From DATMNI01 sp035570275 (GTDB lineage Bacteria > Acidobacteriota > Terriglobia > Bryobacterales > Bryobacteraceae), in the NCBI GenBank assembly GCA_035570275.1, contig DATMNI010000327.1, forward strand, positions 1 to 48,157: 48,157 nt of DNA. The letters run 5' to 3'. The notes beneath the pieces are model-generated. The model was not told the DNA's origin, did not search any database, and saw nothing but the letters and a program-made list of their open reading frames with translations. Below are positions 1-8,047 of this stretch, piece by piece. Made by a program: the position numbers and the translations under genes. Every line of letters starts with the position of its first letter. The stretch's first letter is position 1.

Positions 1-977
1 GCAATGATCAGGTCTTTATAGGGAACCTTCTTCAGCCTGTCGATTTGCGAACCGTCCAGGCCCAATTGCTTCAGCGTCCCCGCCGCAAGCGCCTGCTGTC
101 TCTTGATCGCTGTGTCCGGCTCCACCGTGCGGTAGTTCAGACCACCGCCGCTCTGCGCAATTACCTTATGGAACAGCCCCTTCGCCACAGGCATATGCAT
201 CAGCCTCATCACCTTGCCGCCGCCGCCGGATTGGCCGAAGATGGTCACGTTGCCGGGGTCGCCGCCGAACTGGGCGATGTTCGCCTGCACCCACTGCAAA
301 GCGGCAACCAGGTCGGCCATGCCGGTGTAACGCGAGTTCTCGTACTGCGAGCCATAGGCGGAAAGATCCAGCGTGCCGACGATGTTGAGGCGGTGATTCA
401 GACTCACCACCACGACATCTCCAAACTCGCTCAGGTTCTTGCCGTCGTAAGCGTACGACTCCATGGACGAGCCGTTGGTGAATCCGCCGCCGTGCATCCA
501 TACCATCACCGGCTTCTTAGCGCTTGTGCTGGGATTCTGCGTCCAGATGTTGAGCACCTGGCACGCTTCGCTCTCCAGCCAGTAACGGTGCGGGAAAACG
601 AATTCATCGGCGCCGGGCCTTTCCTGCGCCGGAACGGGGCACACTGGCCCCCACGCCTGCGCGCTTTTAGCGCCGTCCCACGGCTTCACCGGCTTGGGCA
701 TTTCGAAGCGCTCCGCCTCGGCATACGGAATGCCGAGGAACGTGCACGTCTTCCCGTCGCGGAAGCCGCGCAGCTTGCCGCCGCTCACTTGCACGACGGG
801 TGGGTTCAAGTTCGGCGAATCCGCGGCCTTCGCGTCGCCGACTTTGCCGTCCGCAGCGAACGCTGGTTCGAGCGCCACACTTGCCAGCGCACCGCTTGCA
901 ACGGCCACGCTGCGTAGAAGCGAACGCCGGTTCAGGGTTATCGATTCGGATGATTGGTGGGATTTGCGATTACTCAT
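1..977 (-). CDS. Carboxylesterase type B, Tat-exported (3' end outside window)
   Basis: Reading leftward from ATG at 977 gives 325 residues before the window edge, so the C-terminus is missing. The N-terminus has a twin-arginine motif (NRRSLLR, residues 17-23) followed by an alanine-rich hydrophobic stretch ending AFAAD, consistent with Tat export. Family marks are the conserved entry LGIPYAEAERF (81-91), the oxyanion-hole HGGG (162-165) and the nucleophile elbow GQSGGG with Ser250. Such enzymes hydrolyse carboxylic esters; the substrate cannot be read from the sequence. The catalytic acid and histidine would lie beyond the edge. The start is 14 nt after the stop of the receptor gene upstream, so the two probably share a transcript, suggesting use of an ester-bearing compound taken up by that receptor (inference). 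Confidence 0.9.
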   Translation of the reverse strand, partial: MSNRKSHQSSESITLNRRSLLRSVAVASGALASVALEPAFAADGKVGDAKAADSPNLNPPVVQVSGGKLRGFRDGKTCTFLGIPYAEAERFEMPKPVKPWDGAKSAQAWGPVCPVPAQERPGADEFVFPHRYWLESEACQVLNIWTQNPSTSAKKPVMVWMHGGGFTNGSSMESYAYDGKNLSEFGDVVVVSLNHRLNIVGTLDLSAYGSQYENSRYTGMADLVAALQWVQANIAQFGGDPGNVTIFGQSGGGGKVMRLMHMPVAKGLFHKVIAQSGGGLNYRTVEPDTAIKRQQALAAGTLKQLGLDGSQIDRLKKVPYKDLII

Positions 978-991
978 ATGCTCCTCGGATT

Positions 992-3900
992 TCAGAAATA
1001 GACCTTTGCTCCAAGCTGAACCACTCTGGGCGACCCGGCACGTATGGCGTTCAGCGCACCGAACCCGAAGATTCCACCACCCTGCCCGGGGGTGGAGGAC
1101 GCGAGATTGGTGATCTGCCCCGTCGCCGGGCTGAAGCTCGGCGTCAGGTTGATCCCCGACCACTCGGTATGATTGAACACGTTGTAGGCCTCAAATCGAA
1201 GCTGCATGAACCGGTGTGCGTCGCCGCCGAACTGGAATTTCTTCATGATCGAAGCATCCCAGTTGGTGTAACCCAGGCCGCGGAAGGCGCCCACGCCGGA
1301 GTCGGCTCCGATGCTGCCCTTGGAGGCTGGATGCAGGCAACTCAGGTCGATCCAGTCGAGCGGCGTCTTTGGTCCGCTAATAGTGGGGTTGCACGACAGA
1401 ACGGCGCGCGGCTGGATATCGGCGCTGCCCGTGATCTCCTGATTCAGCACCGTCTGCGAAACGCCAGTGAGCGTGTAGGAGGCAACCTGCGGAGGTCCCG
1501 AGGCATATCCGGCGATTGCCGATAACTGCCACCCGCGCAACAAGGCTCGCCCGGCGAAGTTGTCCAGGAACGTATTCCGGACGGCGCCGTTCGGCAGGTT
1601 ATAGACGATATCGATGTTCAACGCATGCCGCCGATCATATTGCAGCGGACCGTAGTTTGCGGCCCTGGTGTTGAAGGGGTTCACCGGGTTGCCGAAGGCA
1701 TTGACCGTTGAGCTGTTGTTGTTCTCTACGCTAAAAGTGCCGAGCGCCTTCGACCAGGTGTAGTTCACGCCCAACTGAATGCCATTGCTCATGCGCTTCT
1801 TGTAGCTCACCTGCAGAGCGTTGTAGTTCGAACTCGAGCCGAAAGACCATAAGCTGCCGTTGGTATTGTTCGTAATTTGATTCACTTGCCCACCGTAGCC
1901 CGGGTACGGCCGGTAAAAGTTCGGGGGGAGTGCGTTGGCGCCTAACACGGTGCTCGACGTGACAGCCAACGTCGGATCCTGATTCCCCGGCAGCCAGGCA
2001 CTGCCGAGCGGAACGTCGTTGTACGGAACGTACATAACCAGGTGCCTGCTGAGAGTGCCCACATAAGACACATCCAGCAAGCCGCGCCACGGCAATTCGC
2101 GCTGGATGCCCAAGTTGAAATTGTAGACCGTGGGGATGTGCCCGTCCCGGGAAAGTCCGGTGCTCTGCCCCACCGCCTGTAACGGCGTGGAGCCGTTCAG
2201 GTCGGATATGCTTCCGTAGTACAACGACGCTTCCACCAGACTGGGAGGATTGGGCAACTGGTTGAAGATGGACTGGCCCTGAATGCGACTGTAAGAAACA
2301 CCGCCACCGCCGCGAACCACCGTCTTGTTGGACATGGCCCACGAAAATCCCACACGCGGCGCCCACTGGACACCCCGGCTGTCGATCATGCCCGCCGACA
2401 GTCCGTTGGTTCCGGCCTGAATGGCTCCATTGAATCGATTGCCGACGCCCGGCACCTCGGTCCCGATGAAGGCCGAAGGCAGGGTAGCCCCGGTGATGGG
2501 GTTACGCGCCACGCGTGTCGTACCCGAGCACGTCGAGGCCGCGTTCGAGCAATATGGCTGATAGAGCGCTACCGTTTGCGATGGGTTAAAGAGGGTGGGC
2601 TCAAAGCTCGCGACATAATTATGGGCCTCGAACCACGGTGGCATCAGCACCATCCGTAAACCGTAATTTACCGTCAGGTTCTTCCGAACCTTCCAACTGT
2701 CCTGGACATACCATTCGTAGTTGTTGTAGTGATATTCGCCGTTCAGGAATCGGCTGGCCTGCGTGTAGGTGTCGAAGTTGCCGAGCAGCGCGTTGGCATA
2801 GCCCCAGCCGGTATCTCCAGCGTTGGCCGAGTCGTTTAGGAAGTTGTACGTCCCGTTCACGTCCGCCGTCGCGGTCTGGTATTTGATCGCGTGCTCGATA
2901 AAGATTCCAGCCTTGAATGTGTGCGTCCCCATGACCTTCGTGAGATTGTCGGTGTAATTGACGATCGGATTCCGGTTCGCATAAGGAACTCCGTTGGTGC
3001 CGAAGAACGGTGCGTTGGAGATATTGGTGCCGGCGAAATTGAATCCGGGGATGAACCCGGTCGGGTCCGCCGCGCCATTGAGCACCGGGGCATTGCCCCA
3101 GGCGGCAGAGACCGTCTTCAGGTATGGACTGGAGGCGGGGGGCGCCGACGTCGGAAGATAGTTGTAGGAACGCCCGAAGTTAAATTCATTCGTCATCGTG
3201 GGGCCGAGCACGCTGACGATATTGAAGCCGATTGAGTATTCGCCATCCGGGCGATTGTAAAGCGACCAGTCCACGTTCCCTACGGTGTTCAATCCGCCGT
3301 AGGAGTCATTGGTGTTGTGGTAACGCAGCAAGTGGAACGAGACGCGGTGTTTTTCCGAAAGGTTGTAATCCAATTTGTAGATCTCGTTCCATTGCAGGTT
3401 GGGAAGGATTGGCAGCGTGCTGGTGTGGTTCCATTGCGCCTGCCCGGTAATATTCGCGGGATTCTGTGCTGCGATCAGGCCCAGCAGACCCTGCCCGTAT
3501 TGGTTGATCCTGTTGGCCGGGATCACGTTGCCCGGGAACGGCGCATGCGTTTGCGGGTCGGTAACCGTGATGGGCTGATTGGAATTGTTCACCATGCCTG
3601 CGAAATTACCCGCTACTTCCGCGGCGGTCGGCACCGTCAACTGCACCACGGTGTTGGTTTTCGACGGATTAAACTCGAATGACGTAAAGAAGAAGGCGCG
3701 CTGCCGCCCAAGTCGCTTCAGCGGCCCCCAGGGCATCCAGATCGGCCCGCCGAAATTGAAACCCGAGAGCATCGCGCGACTCAAAGGCTTCTGGATTCCC
3801 TGCTCGTTGTTCGTGAAGGAATTCGCACCCAGCCCTTCGTTCTTGTGGAACCAGTACCCTTCCGCGTGAAAGCCCGATGTGCCCGACTTTAACACCGCGG

Positions 3901-4627
3901 CCACCTGGTAACCGGACGACCGGCCGAACTCGGCGGTGAAGCCATTGGTCGTGACCTTCACTTCGCCAACCGCTTCGATGCTGTAGCTGTAGTTCGCGCC
4001 GTTGTTACCGGCATCCATCACAGTGACCCCATCGAGCTGGTTGGTCACTTCCGAGTTGCGCTGCCCATTAAAGTTGCCCGTGGAATCCGGAGGATTCCCT
4101 GGAATCTCTCGGAGGTAGGCAGTGGCGACATTCGTCCTGGTGACGATGGGGAGTTCCTGGAGCTGCGTGGCGTCCACCACTGCCGAGCGCGTTGCCGTCA
4201 CGGTTTCCAGGACGACAGCATTCGCCTCAACGTTAATCGTCTCCGAGAGGCTGCCCAGCGCCATGGTGATCGGCGGAAGGCCGATGGTGTCGTTCACGTT
4301 CAGGACAATGTTTCTTTGAGAAAACGTCTTAAAACCAGGCGCTTCAACCCTGATGGTGTAGGTTGCCACCTTCAAGGGATTGAAGACGAAAACGCCCTCG
4401 TGATTCGTCAGGGCTGTGGCGATCACAGCGTTCTCTTCCTGGTTCAGTGCCGTCACTTTGGCACCGGGAATGACGGCCCCCTGGCTGTCCTGAACCAGTC
4501 CCGTAATGGAACCCGCCGTGTTCTGCGCCAACAGCGAAAGGCTGCAGCAGAGAAAAACGGCGACAACTGACAGCCATGTCTGGCGTGTAAAAGAGAATCT
4601 GATTTGCCTTACGTTCACCTGGAGCAC
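992..4627 (-). CDS. TonB-dependent receptor, Oar-like, with N-terminal carboxypeptidase-regulatory-like domain
   Basis: A 1,211-residue outer-membrane protein. A signal peptide (about residues 1-35, ending SLLAQ) is followed by a carboxypeptidase-regulatory-like beta-sandwich (about 38-120, with GSITGLVQDSQGAVIPGAKV), a plug-like segment (about 125-240) and a long barrel ending in aromatic Phe (GAKVYF), typical of beta-barrel insertion. The GTG start at 4627 has a GAGGAGG Shine-Dalgarno about 6 nt upstream. Large receptors of this type are greatly expanded in Acidobacteria and are thought to import oligomeric substrates, but the ligand here is unknown. It precedes the Tat carboxylesterase by 14 nt and faces a divergent membrane-anchored regulator, a layout typical of locally regulated uptake loci. 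Confidence 0.93.
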   Translation of the reverse strand: MLQVNVRQIRFSFTRQTWLSVVAVFLCCSLSLLAQNTAGSITGLVQDSQGAVIPGAKVTALNQEENAVIATALTNHEGVFVFNPLKVATYTIRVEAPGFKTFSQRNIVLNVNDTIGLPPITMALGSLSETINVEANAVVLETVTATRSAVVDATQLQELPIVTRTNVATAYLREIPGNPPDSTGNFNGQRNSEVTNQLDGVTVMDAGNNGANYSYSIEAVGEVKVTTNGFTAEFGRSSGYQVAAVLKSGTSGFHAEGYWFHKNEGLGANSFTNNEQGIQKPLSRAMLSGFNFGGPIWMPWGPLKRLGRQRAFFFTSFEFNPSKTNTVVQLTVPTAAEVAGNFAGMVNNSNQPITVTDPQTHAPFPGNVIPANRINQYGQGLLGLIAAQNPANITGQAQWNHTSTLPILPNLQWNEIYKLDYNLSEKHRVSFHLLRYHNTNDSYGGLNTVGNVDWSLYNRPDGEYSIGFNIVSVLGPTMTNEFNFGRSYNYLPTSAPPASSPYLKTVSAAWGNAPVLNGAADPTGFIPGFNFAGTNISNAPFFGTNGVPYANRNPIVNYTDNLTKVMGTHTFKAGIFIEHAIKYQTATADVNGTYNFLNDSANAGDTGWGYANALLGNFDTYTQASRFLNGEYHYNNYEWYVQDSWKVRKNLTVNYGLRMVLMPPWFEAHNYVASFEPTLFNPSQTVALYQPYCSNAASTCSGTTRVARNPITGATLPSAFIGTEVPGVGNRFNGAIQAGTNGLSAGMIDSRGVQWAPRVGFSWAMSNKTVVRGGGGVSYSRIQGQSIFNQLPNPPSLVEASLYYGSISDLNGSTPLQAVGQSTGLSRDGHIPTVYNFNLGIQRELPWRGLLDVSYVGTLSRHLVMYVPYNDVPLGSAWLPGNQDPTLAVTSSTVLGANALPPNFYRPYPGYGGQVNQITNNTNGSLWSFGSSSNYNALQVSYKKRMSNGIQLGVNYTWSKALGTFSVENNNSSTVNAFGNPVNPFNTRAANYGPLQYDRRHALNIDIVYNLPNGAVRNTFLDNFAGRALLRGWQLSAIAGYASGPPQVASYTLTGVSQTVLNQEITGSADIQPRAVLSCNPTISGPKTPLDWIDLSCLHPASKGSIGADSGVGAFRGLGYTNWDASIMKKFQFGGDAHRFMQLRFEAYNVFNHTEWSGINLTPSFSPATGQITNLASSTPGQGGGIFGFGALNAIRAGSPRVVQLGAKVYF

Positions 4628-4814
4628 ACACCCCTCCTCATTTGGCCTGTAGGCCCGACCACTTGGTCTCGATTGGGCTAAGTGTGCAGATTCGGAAGAG
4701 ATTCGGCAAGATGAATACCGTAACGGAACGATAAGCGGCTTCGAACCAAAGGGTTACGAGACGGACTACGGAGTGCGTTCGGCCCACGTATCGAACGTTC
4801 GTTACTGCCGTGCG

Positions 4815-4863
4815 GGTTCCGGGCGGGTTCCCGGTAGCGTTCCGGAACCTGCTGTTATATAAT
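4815..4863 (+). promoter_or_regulatory. Putative promoter and inverted repeats upstream of the divergent regulator
   Basis: A perfect TATAAT lies at 4858-4863, 23 nt before the GTG of the regulator. No good -35 box is seen at the usual distance. The stretch just upstream is built of GGTTCC/TTCCGG words: GGTTCC at 4815-4820 is mirrored by GGAACC at 4844-4849, with palindromic TTCCGGAA inside. Such symmetry overlapping the expected RNA polymerase site could be an operator, possibly autoregulatory. This is inference from sequence only. Confidence 0.45.
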
Positions 4864-4886
4864 CAAGCGCCAAGAGGGGGGAGTTC

Positions 4887-6122
4887 GTGTCCACGACTGC
4901 CACGCCATCCGCTTCCAGCGTCCTGAGGATCGAGACCGAGGAAGTTCGGCTGATGATCCGCGAGCAACTTGAGCGCTTGCTTGAAAGTCATCTCTTCCGA
5001 AACAGCAAGCGTTATCCCAATATGCTGCGCCATATCGTTGAGCGCACGCTGGCCGGCCGGTCAGAAGAAATCAAGGAGCGTTCTCTCGGTATGGTGGTGT
5101 TCGGCCGGCCCCCCGACTACGACTGCAGCGCGGATCCCGTCGTCCGCATGTCAGCCGCGGAAATTCGCAAACGTCTCGCCCAGTACTACAACGAACCGAG
5201 ACATCGCGATCAGCTCCGCATCGAGCTTCCCATAGGCTCCTACATCCCGGAGTTTCATCGGTCGGAGGGGAATCCGCCTGCTGCGGTTGCGCTTGAACCT
5301 CTGTCGCCGAGAGCAGAACCGGAGTTCTTTCACACCGAGGCACAAGTCCCAACCGCCCGTAATAGGCGAAGTCGCAAGGTGGTAATCGCCGGAGCGACGG
5401 CTTTCGCCGCCGCCGCCGCCGTCGCGAGCTTCCTGGTGTGGCCCGAATCCGCTCTGGATTCCTTTTGGCGGCCCGTGCTCGTGGACCCGCAGCCAATTCT
5501 GTTATGCGCGGCGAAAAGCCCGTTCTCTCCCAGCCAGCCATTGGCCGCCGGTCAGCAGGATTCGAATAGAGCTGGAATTGCGTGGGCAGACGTGGTAACG
5601 CTGACGCGACTGGCGTTGCTGGTCCAAGGGAAAAGGCATCCGCTTCAGTTGCGCCGCGAGGATCGAGCATCCTTCGGCGAGCTACAACAGAGCGCAACCA
5701 TACTGATCGGTGCATTCAATGCTGCCTGGACCATGCGCCTGAGCGATGTGGGGCGCTATGGGTTTGAGCATGACGGGACGAAATACTGGATCGTCGACCG
5801 TCAAAATCAGGCGGCGCGCCAGTGGGGCATTGACCTCGACAACCGAAACAGCGAGGGGAAATTGGACCTGCACGAGGACTTCGCGATTATTTCGCGGGTC
5901 CTGAATCAACGAACCGGCAAGATGCTGGTGACGGTGGGCGGTCTCTACGGTTTTGGAACCCAGGCCGCCGGGCAGTTTTTGACCGATCCGAAATACTTCA
6001 CGAAGTTCGCCGCAAGGCTGAAAAGCGGCTGGGAGTCGAAGAATCTCCAGCTTGTGATCCGGACGGAAGTGATCGATGGAACGCAAGGTCCGCCGGAGTT
6101 GATCGCGTCCTCGGTTTGGTAG
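4887..6122 (+). CDS. Membrane-anchored putative regulator with N-terminal winged-helix-like domain
   Basis: A 411-residue protein starting at GTG 4887 behind an AGGGGGGAG ribosome-binding site. Residues 20-125 form a conserved module that I recognise from many acidobacterial proteins: it contains YPNMLRHIVERTLAG, FGRPPDYDCSADPVVRMSA and LPIGSYIPEF. Its closing strand pair resembles the wing of OmpR-type DNA-binding domains. A basic patch (RNRRSRK, 158-164) precedes one transmembrane helix (about 165-184), so the N-domain should be cytoplasmic and the remaining 225 residues periplasmic. I do not recognise the periplasmic part. The divergent position next to the receptor-esterase operon suggests a ToxR-like one-component sensor for it. 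DNA binding is inferred, not shown. Confidence 0.75.
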   Translation: MSTTATPSASSVLRIETEEVRLMIREQLERLLESHLFRNSKRYPNMLRHIVERTLAGRSEEIKERSLGMVVFGRPPDYDCSADPVVRMSAAEIRKRLAQYYNEPRHRDQLRIELPIGSYIPEFHRSEGNPPAAVALEPLSPRAEPEFFHTEAQVPTARNRRSRKVVIAGATAFAAAAAVASFLVWPESALDSFWRPVLVDPQPILLCAAKSPFSPSQPLAAGQQDSNRAGIAWADVVTLTRLALLVQGKRHPLQLRREDRASFGELQQSATILIGAFNAAWTMRLSDVGRYGFEHDGTKYWIVDRQNQAARQWGIDLDNRNSEGKLDLHEDFAIISRVLNQRTGKMLVTVGGLYGFGTQAAGQFLTDPKYFTKFAARLKSGWESKNLQLVIRTEVIDGTQGPPELIASSVW

Positions 6123-6155
6123 AGGCAACGCCCGCCGCGCTGACGCAAAATCGAT

Positions 6156-6917
6156 TTATGGCACCGCCGCGTTTAGAAGCAATCGGTTGAGCGGTCGCTT
6201 GCCGGCCCACGCGATTCCTCTGAGCAAAATCGTCTGATAAGCAGACTGCTGGAAATTGGCGTAGAGGTGCCCCTGAAGGGTGACAAACGCCCGATAGGGC
6301 CGGCCTCCCGGAAGAGTTCTTTCGTACGTCCAAAGTTGGGGAACGATCTTTCCCGTCGGGTCCGGCGAAGTCGCCAAGACGTGCGCTTCGGGAGCCATCC
6401 GAAGCAGGAAAAACATCTCGTCATCCATCTCGAAGTCCGACACTCCTGCCAGGATCGGATTTGCGGGATCCTCGAAATGCAATTTGAGCTTGCCCGCGGA
6501 ACTGTTCCTTTCCCCGTGCTGCTTGGCCCCGCCGGCAACCGTCGCAAACCAGGCTGCATCACTGCCGCACATTCCGTCGTGAATGACCACCAGACCTCCG
6601 CCGCGTTTCAGGTACTCATCAAGCACGACCCGTTCGGCGGGGCTTACATTTGCGCCGTCCGAAGCGTAGTCGATCAGAACATCCGTCCTGAGAAGTTCAT
6701 CAGCGGTGGGGAACCGGGGCGCGCCGTCGACCACCGCACCGCGCGCTGTAAGAAGTTTCGTCCAGCCGGCGAGGAAAGCGGGATAGTCGTGCCTGCCATT
6801 ATCCGGGGCGCCGTGAGTCTTCGCGCTCGACCGGATAAGGACCCGCAAAGATTGCGGCTGAGCGGCAAGCGCCCCGCACGTGACCGCCGCCAGAACGATA
6901 AACCGGGCGATTCTCAT
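6156..6917 (-). CDS. ThuA-domain protein, exported
   Basis: A 253-residue protein. I start it at ATG 6917 because this gives a clean signal peptide (MRIARFIVLAAVTCGALAAQ); an upstream GTG at 7013 would add 32 residues that do not look like family sequence. After the signal comes a class-I glutamine-amidotransferase-like fold of the ThuA type: RVLIRSSAKTHG, the DVLIDYASDG strand, GGGLVVIHDGMCGS and a C-terminal RGIAWAGKRP. ThuA-like proteins are common in Acidobacteria and Planctomycetes near sugar-processing genes; the founding member belongs to a trehalose-utilisation locus, but the biochemical role of exported forms is not established. It converges on the regulator gene with a 33-nt gap. 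Confidence 0.85.
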   Translation of the reverse strand: MRIARFIVLAAVTCGALAAQPQSLRVLIRSSAKTHGAPDNGRHDYPAFLAGWTKLLTARGAVVDGAPRFPTADELLRTDVLIDYASDGANVSPAERVVLDEYLKRGGGLVVIHDGMCGSDAAWFATVAGGAKQHGERNSSAGKLKLHFEDPANPILAGVSDFEMDDEMFFLLRMAPEAHVLATSPDPTGKIVPQLWTYERTLPGGRPYRAFVTLQGHLYANFQQSAYQTILLRGIAWAGKRPLNRLLLNAAVP

Positions 6918-7149
6918 GGTCTCGGATCCGATAAGCAGCCACAAGAAATGGTTTCTGAAGGATGGAAGCATCTGCACTCGAACCTGAATGTTCAACTTGG
7001 CTGAGTTTGACACTTCTATGGTGGACAGACAAGCCTGCTACGGTAACTCGCACCGGCGCGGTCGGGATGCTTCGCGTTTTCAGTAGCTTGACGAGTAGTA
7101 TCGGACGGGTAGCAGGGGTATGATACCTGGCTACTGCCCGGCAGGGGAC

Positions 7150-7525
7150 CCCGAATCCACCGCCGGAGCAGCGGAGGACGAGCAACGTCGCCCCGCGGGT
7201 CCGTAGCAGTAGAGCATCCGGCAGGGTGTTGAGCCGATGTTCGTCAACTAGTGGAATACGTTCGGCAGGATGTACACGGCCTGGCCCGCCGAGAGGACAG
7301 TGCGCTCCTCGCCCAGGCACATTTCTGCGGTGCCTTCCAGGATGAAGGACACATCTTCCTGCTCCTGGTTGTGCCAAGGCACCTGTCCGCCATCGGGATC
7401 GAGGGTGACGATTCCGATCGAGAAGTTCGACGCTTGGGTGGGGCTCGCTCCGCCTACGAGATTCTGCGTCAGGCGCCGGGCCGGATAGCGCCGGCCGCAA
7501 TCGGTTCCAGGTCCGCGATGGTCAT
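7150..7525 (-). pseudogene. Cupin-domain gene inactivated by two frameshifts and a nonsense codon
   Basis: ATG at 7525 overlaps the MaoC stop as ATGA, so this was the next gene of the operon. The start reads MTIADLEPIAAGAIRPGA and hits TGA at 7471-7469. One frame over, the protein resumes with LVGGASPTQASNFSIGIV, then VPWHNQEQEDVSFILEG and CLGEERTVLSAGQAV, a clear cupin, until TAG at 7250-7248 just after ILPNVFH. Past the TAG the same frame continues LTNIGSTPCRMLYCYGPAG, so the stop most simply replaces a Gln codon; the frame is lost again after GPAG near 7190. The usual metal motif HxH reads HNQ. Cupins like this often act as sugar- or aromatic-compound-related enzymes or sensors; here it is dead unless the sequence is wrong at three places. 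Confidence 0.8.
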
Positions 7526-7980
7526 GCCATTTCCTGCGTGCTTCGCGTCCGCACCATCAGCAGGTTCGTGCCTTCTTGCAGCACATCCCCTTGGTTATTC
7601 AGCACCTGGACGCTGAGCGTCAAAATACCACGGTCGCCGCGGCTGGTCAGCCGCTTCTGCGCAACGGTCAGGCGCCCGAAGATCCGCGTACCCGGGTACA
7701 GGGGTGCACGGAAGTTCCACTGCCACGATAGCGAGGCTATGGCGGCGAAACGCTTTTCGGCGCGGTTCTTCAAGCCGTCTACCAGGATGAGCCCGAGCAG
7801 TCCGTGCGCGATACGCCCGTTGAACCCCACGGAGCGTGCGAAATCGTCGTCCATGTGCACGTCGAAAAAATCGCCGGACAGGCCCGCGAACTGAACGACG
7901 TGGGCGTCGGTCACCAATAGCCCGCCGGTGTCGTACGTCAGCCCGACCGGCACGTCTTCGTAGAACAGCAGATCGCTCAA
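7522..7980 (-). CDS. MaoC-family (R)-hydratase-like protein
   Basis: A hot-dog-fold protein of about 152 residues. I choose a TTG start at 7980 because a strong AAAGGAG lies 7 nt upstream; an ATG at 8055 would run back into the CoA-transferase gene. The (R)-hydratase motif is visible as GDFFDVHMDDDFA (36-48, with Asp37 and His42) followed by GRIAHGLLGL (56-65). MaoC proteins hydrate 2-enoyl-CoA to (R)-3-hydroxyacyl-CoA. The gene follows the CoA-transferase by 67 nt and overlaps the cupin start by 4 nt, so it belongs to the acyl-CoA operon with the crotonase and SDR. The substrate chain is unknown. Confidence 0.85.
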   Translation of the reverse strand: MSDLLFYEDVPVGLTYDTGGLLVTDAHVVQFAGLSGDFFDVHMDDDFARSVGFNGRIAHGLLGLILVDGLKNRAEKRFAAIASLSWQWNFRAPLYPGTRIFGRLTVAQKRLTSRGDRGILTLSVQVLNNQGDVLQEGTNLLMVRTRSTQEMA

Positions 7981-8047
7981 TTCGATGCTCCTTTGCCGGG
8001 GATCATGCCGGCGCCTTCTCGGCGTCCATAAGAGTTTCCGGTTCGCG

